Below are positions 63,361 to 64,000 of a DNA stretch of 64,000 nt, in pieces. The translations under genes and the position numbers were made by a program. Source of the DNA: JBKBII01 sp046299415 (GTDB lineage Bacteria; Pseudomonadota; Gammaproteobacteria; Ectothiorhodospirales; Ectothiorhodospiraceae); assembly GCA_046299415.1 (NCBI GenBank), contig JBKBII010000007.1, forward strand, positions 62,001 to 126,000, in the 5' to 3' direction. Position 1 is the stretch's first letter; the number at the start of each line of letters is the position of its first letter. Under the pieces are notes generated by a model. It made no database searches, was not told the DNA's origin, and saw nothing but the letters and a program-made list of their open reading frames with translations.

Positions 63361-64000
63361 ATGATTCAACGACCGACCGACAAACTCTTGTCCCCGATCG
63401 AGTCTCCGGTCACCCCGTTGGTTCCAGACTCGACAGTCGTAGGTGTCCAGCCGCGGTCCGTCGAACAGGCTACATCCGAAGCCACAACGCAGGTTTTGAG
63501 TCGCGTTGGCAGTGGACTCAGTCACGCAGTATCAAGGCGTCGTTTGTTGACCGGTCTGGCGCTCGGGCCGATCGCTCTACTCGCGGCGAGCGCCTTGTCA
63601 TCGCGGGCGCAGGCGGCGGCTGGTCACGCCATCAAGGTTCCGGGATTCGACGAAGGCATCGACTTTTTGACGGTGGGCCAGCCTAGTCAGGCCGCTATCG
63701 ACGGTGACCGCATTGAAGTGGTTGAGGTGTTCTGGTATGGATGCCCGCACTGTAACGCTTTTCAACCGACCGTTGGTCCGTGGATCGACTCGCTCGACGA
63801 CGACGTCGCGTTTCGCCACTTGCCCGCGCCGTTCAATCCGATGTGGGCACTGCACGCGCGGGCTTACTATGCGGCCAAAAATCTGGGCATTGAATCGGAG
63901 TTTCATTCAGCTTTTTTTGCCGCCATTCACGATCAGCAGCGTAATCTGAACAACGCCTCGGCGATCGCGCGATTCGCCACGGTGTTCGGTGTGACCCGTG
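63361..64000 (+). CDS. dsbA: Thiol:disulfide interchange protein DsbA (partial, first 213 residues), probable Tat substrate
   Basis: Strong AAGGAGG site, then ATG. The thioredoxin active site is CPHC (Cys128, Cys131) in EVFWYGCPHCNAFQPTVGPW; PAPFNPMWALHARAYYAA continues the DsbA helical domain, and the cis-Pro end is outside the window. About 57 low-complexity residues precede SRRRLLTGLALGPIALLAAS, a twin-arginine-like signal with an AQA cleavage site near 85. Periplasmic DsbA forms disulfides; next to ResB/CcsA it could also act on apocytochrome CXXCH thiols. The long segment before the signal is unusual. Confidence 0.9.
   Translation, partial: MIQRPTDKLLSPIESPVTPLVPDSTVVGVQPRSVEQATSEATTQVLSRVGSGLSHAVSRRRLLTGLALGPIALLAASALSSRAQAAAGHAIKVPGFDEGIDFLTVGQPSQAAIDGDRIEVVEVFWYGCPHCNAFQPTVGPWIDSLDDDVAFRHLPAPFNPMWALHARAYYAAKNLGIESEFHSAFFAAIHDQQRNLNNASAIARFATVFGVTR

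Noticed and set aside
1..64000. CRISPR arrays, tRNAs, rRNAs, insertion sequences, prophage or toxin-antitoxin genes
   Set aside because: No repeat-spacer pattern, no T-loop/anticodon structures, no transposase or integrase motifs were seen in a reading of both strands.

Overview
The window is a chromosomal replication-origin region of a gammaproteobacterium that I cannot assign to a genus. The identification rests on gene order: gyrB, dnaN and dnaA face one way; rpmH, rnpA, yidD, yidC, mnmE, mnmG, rsmG, parA, parB, the complete F1Fo ATP synthase operon (atpI-B-E-F-H-A-G-D-C), glmU and glmS face the other. Further right come a rhodanese-grx-secB-gpsA-trmL block, ntrB/ntrC, and a DUF2782/polA/engB/cytochrome c4 block. 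This order matches free-living gammaproteobacteria of the Pseudomonas/Xanthomonas/Ectothiorhodospira kind. No rRNA, tRNA, CRISPR, insertion sequence or prophage gene was found.

Layout. 1-5.6 kb (minus strand): partial ubiD, xth, prlC, and a lemA-GIDE membrane gene pair. 6-11.9 kb (minus): gyrB, dnaN, dnaA. recF, which often lies between dnaN and gyrB, is absent; that gap holds one perfect and one near-perfect ParB-binding parS site. DnaA-box-like nonamers lie between dnaN and dnaA. Coding direction switches between dnaA and rpmH (about 11.9-12.6 kb), which marks the probable origin. 12.6-36.2 kb (plus): ribosomal protein L34, RNase P protein, membrane insertase, tRNA-modification enzymes, chromosome partitioning, ATP synthase and UDP-GlcNAc synthesis. 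36.6-45.1 kb: an orphan small protein, the CtpA protease (minus), an ArsR repressor with the cysteine spacing of persulfide sensors, a membrane-anchored rhodanese, glutaredoxin, SecB, GpsA and TrmL. 45.2-51.6 kb (minus): ntrC/ntrB, a degenerate homoserine-kinase-like gene, DUF2782 and a LOG-family hydrolase. 52.2-64 kb: polA, a membrane-anchored protein, SCO1, engB (minus), cytochrome c4, the System II cytochrome c maturation pair resB/ccsA, and the start of a dsbA with a probable Tat signal.

Two window-wide traits stand out. First, many essential proteins (RnpA, MnmE, RsmG, GlmU, GlmS, GpsA, NtrC, EngB, YidD, SecB) are longer than their families because of low-complexity Ser/Pro/Ala/Thr/Asp-rich insertions or tails, while catalytic motifs are intact. 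Second, coding density is low: by my count about 12 kb of the 64 kb lies in some 21 gaps longer than 300 bases, and pairs that normally touch (rpmH/rnpA, rnpA/yidD) are separated. I see no clear case of a wholly new multi-gene system. The best leads are the ArsR-rhodanese-glutaredoxin neighbourhood, the expanded origin-proximal gaps and the insertion-rich proteome.
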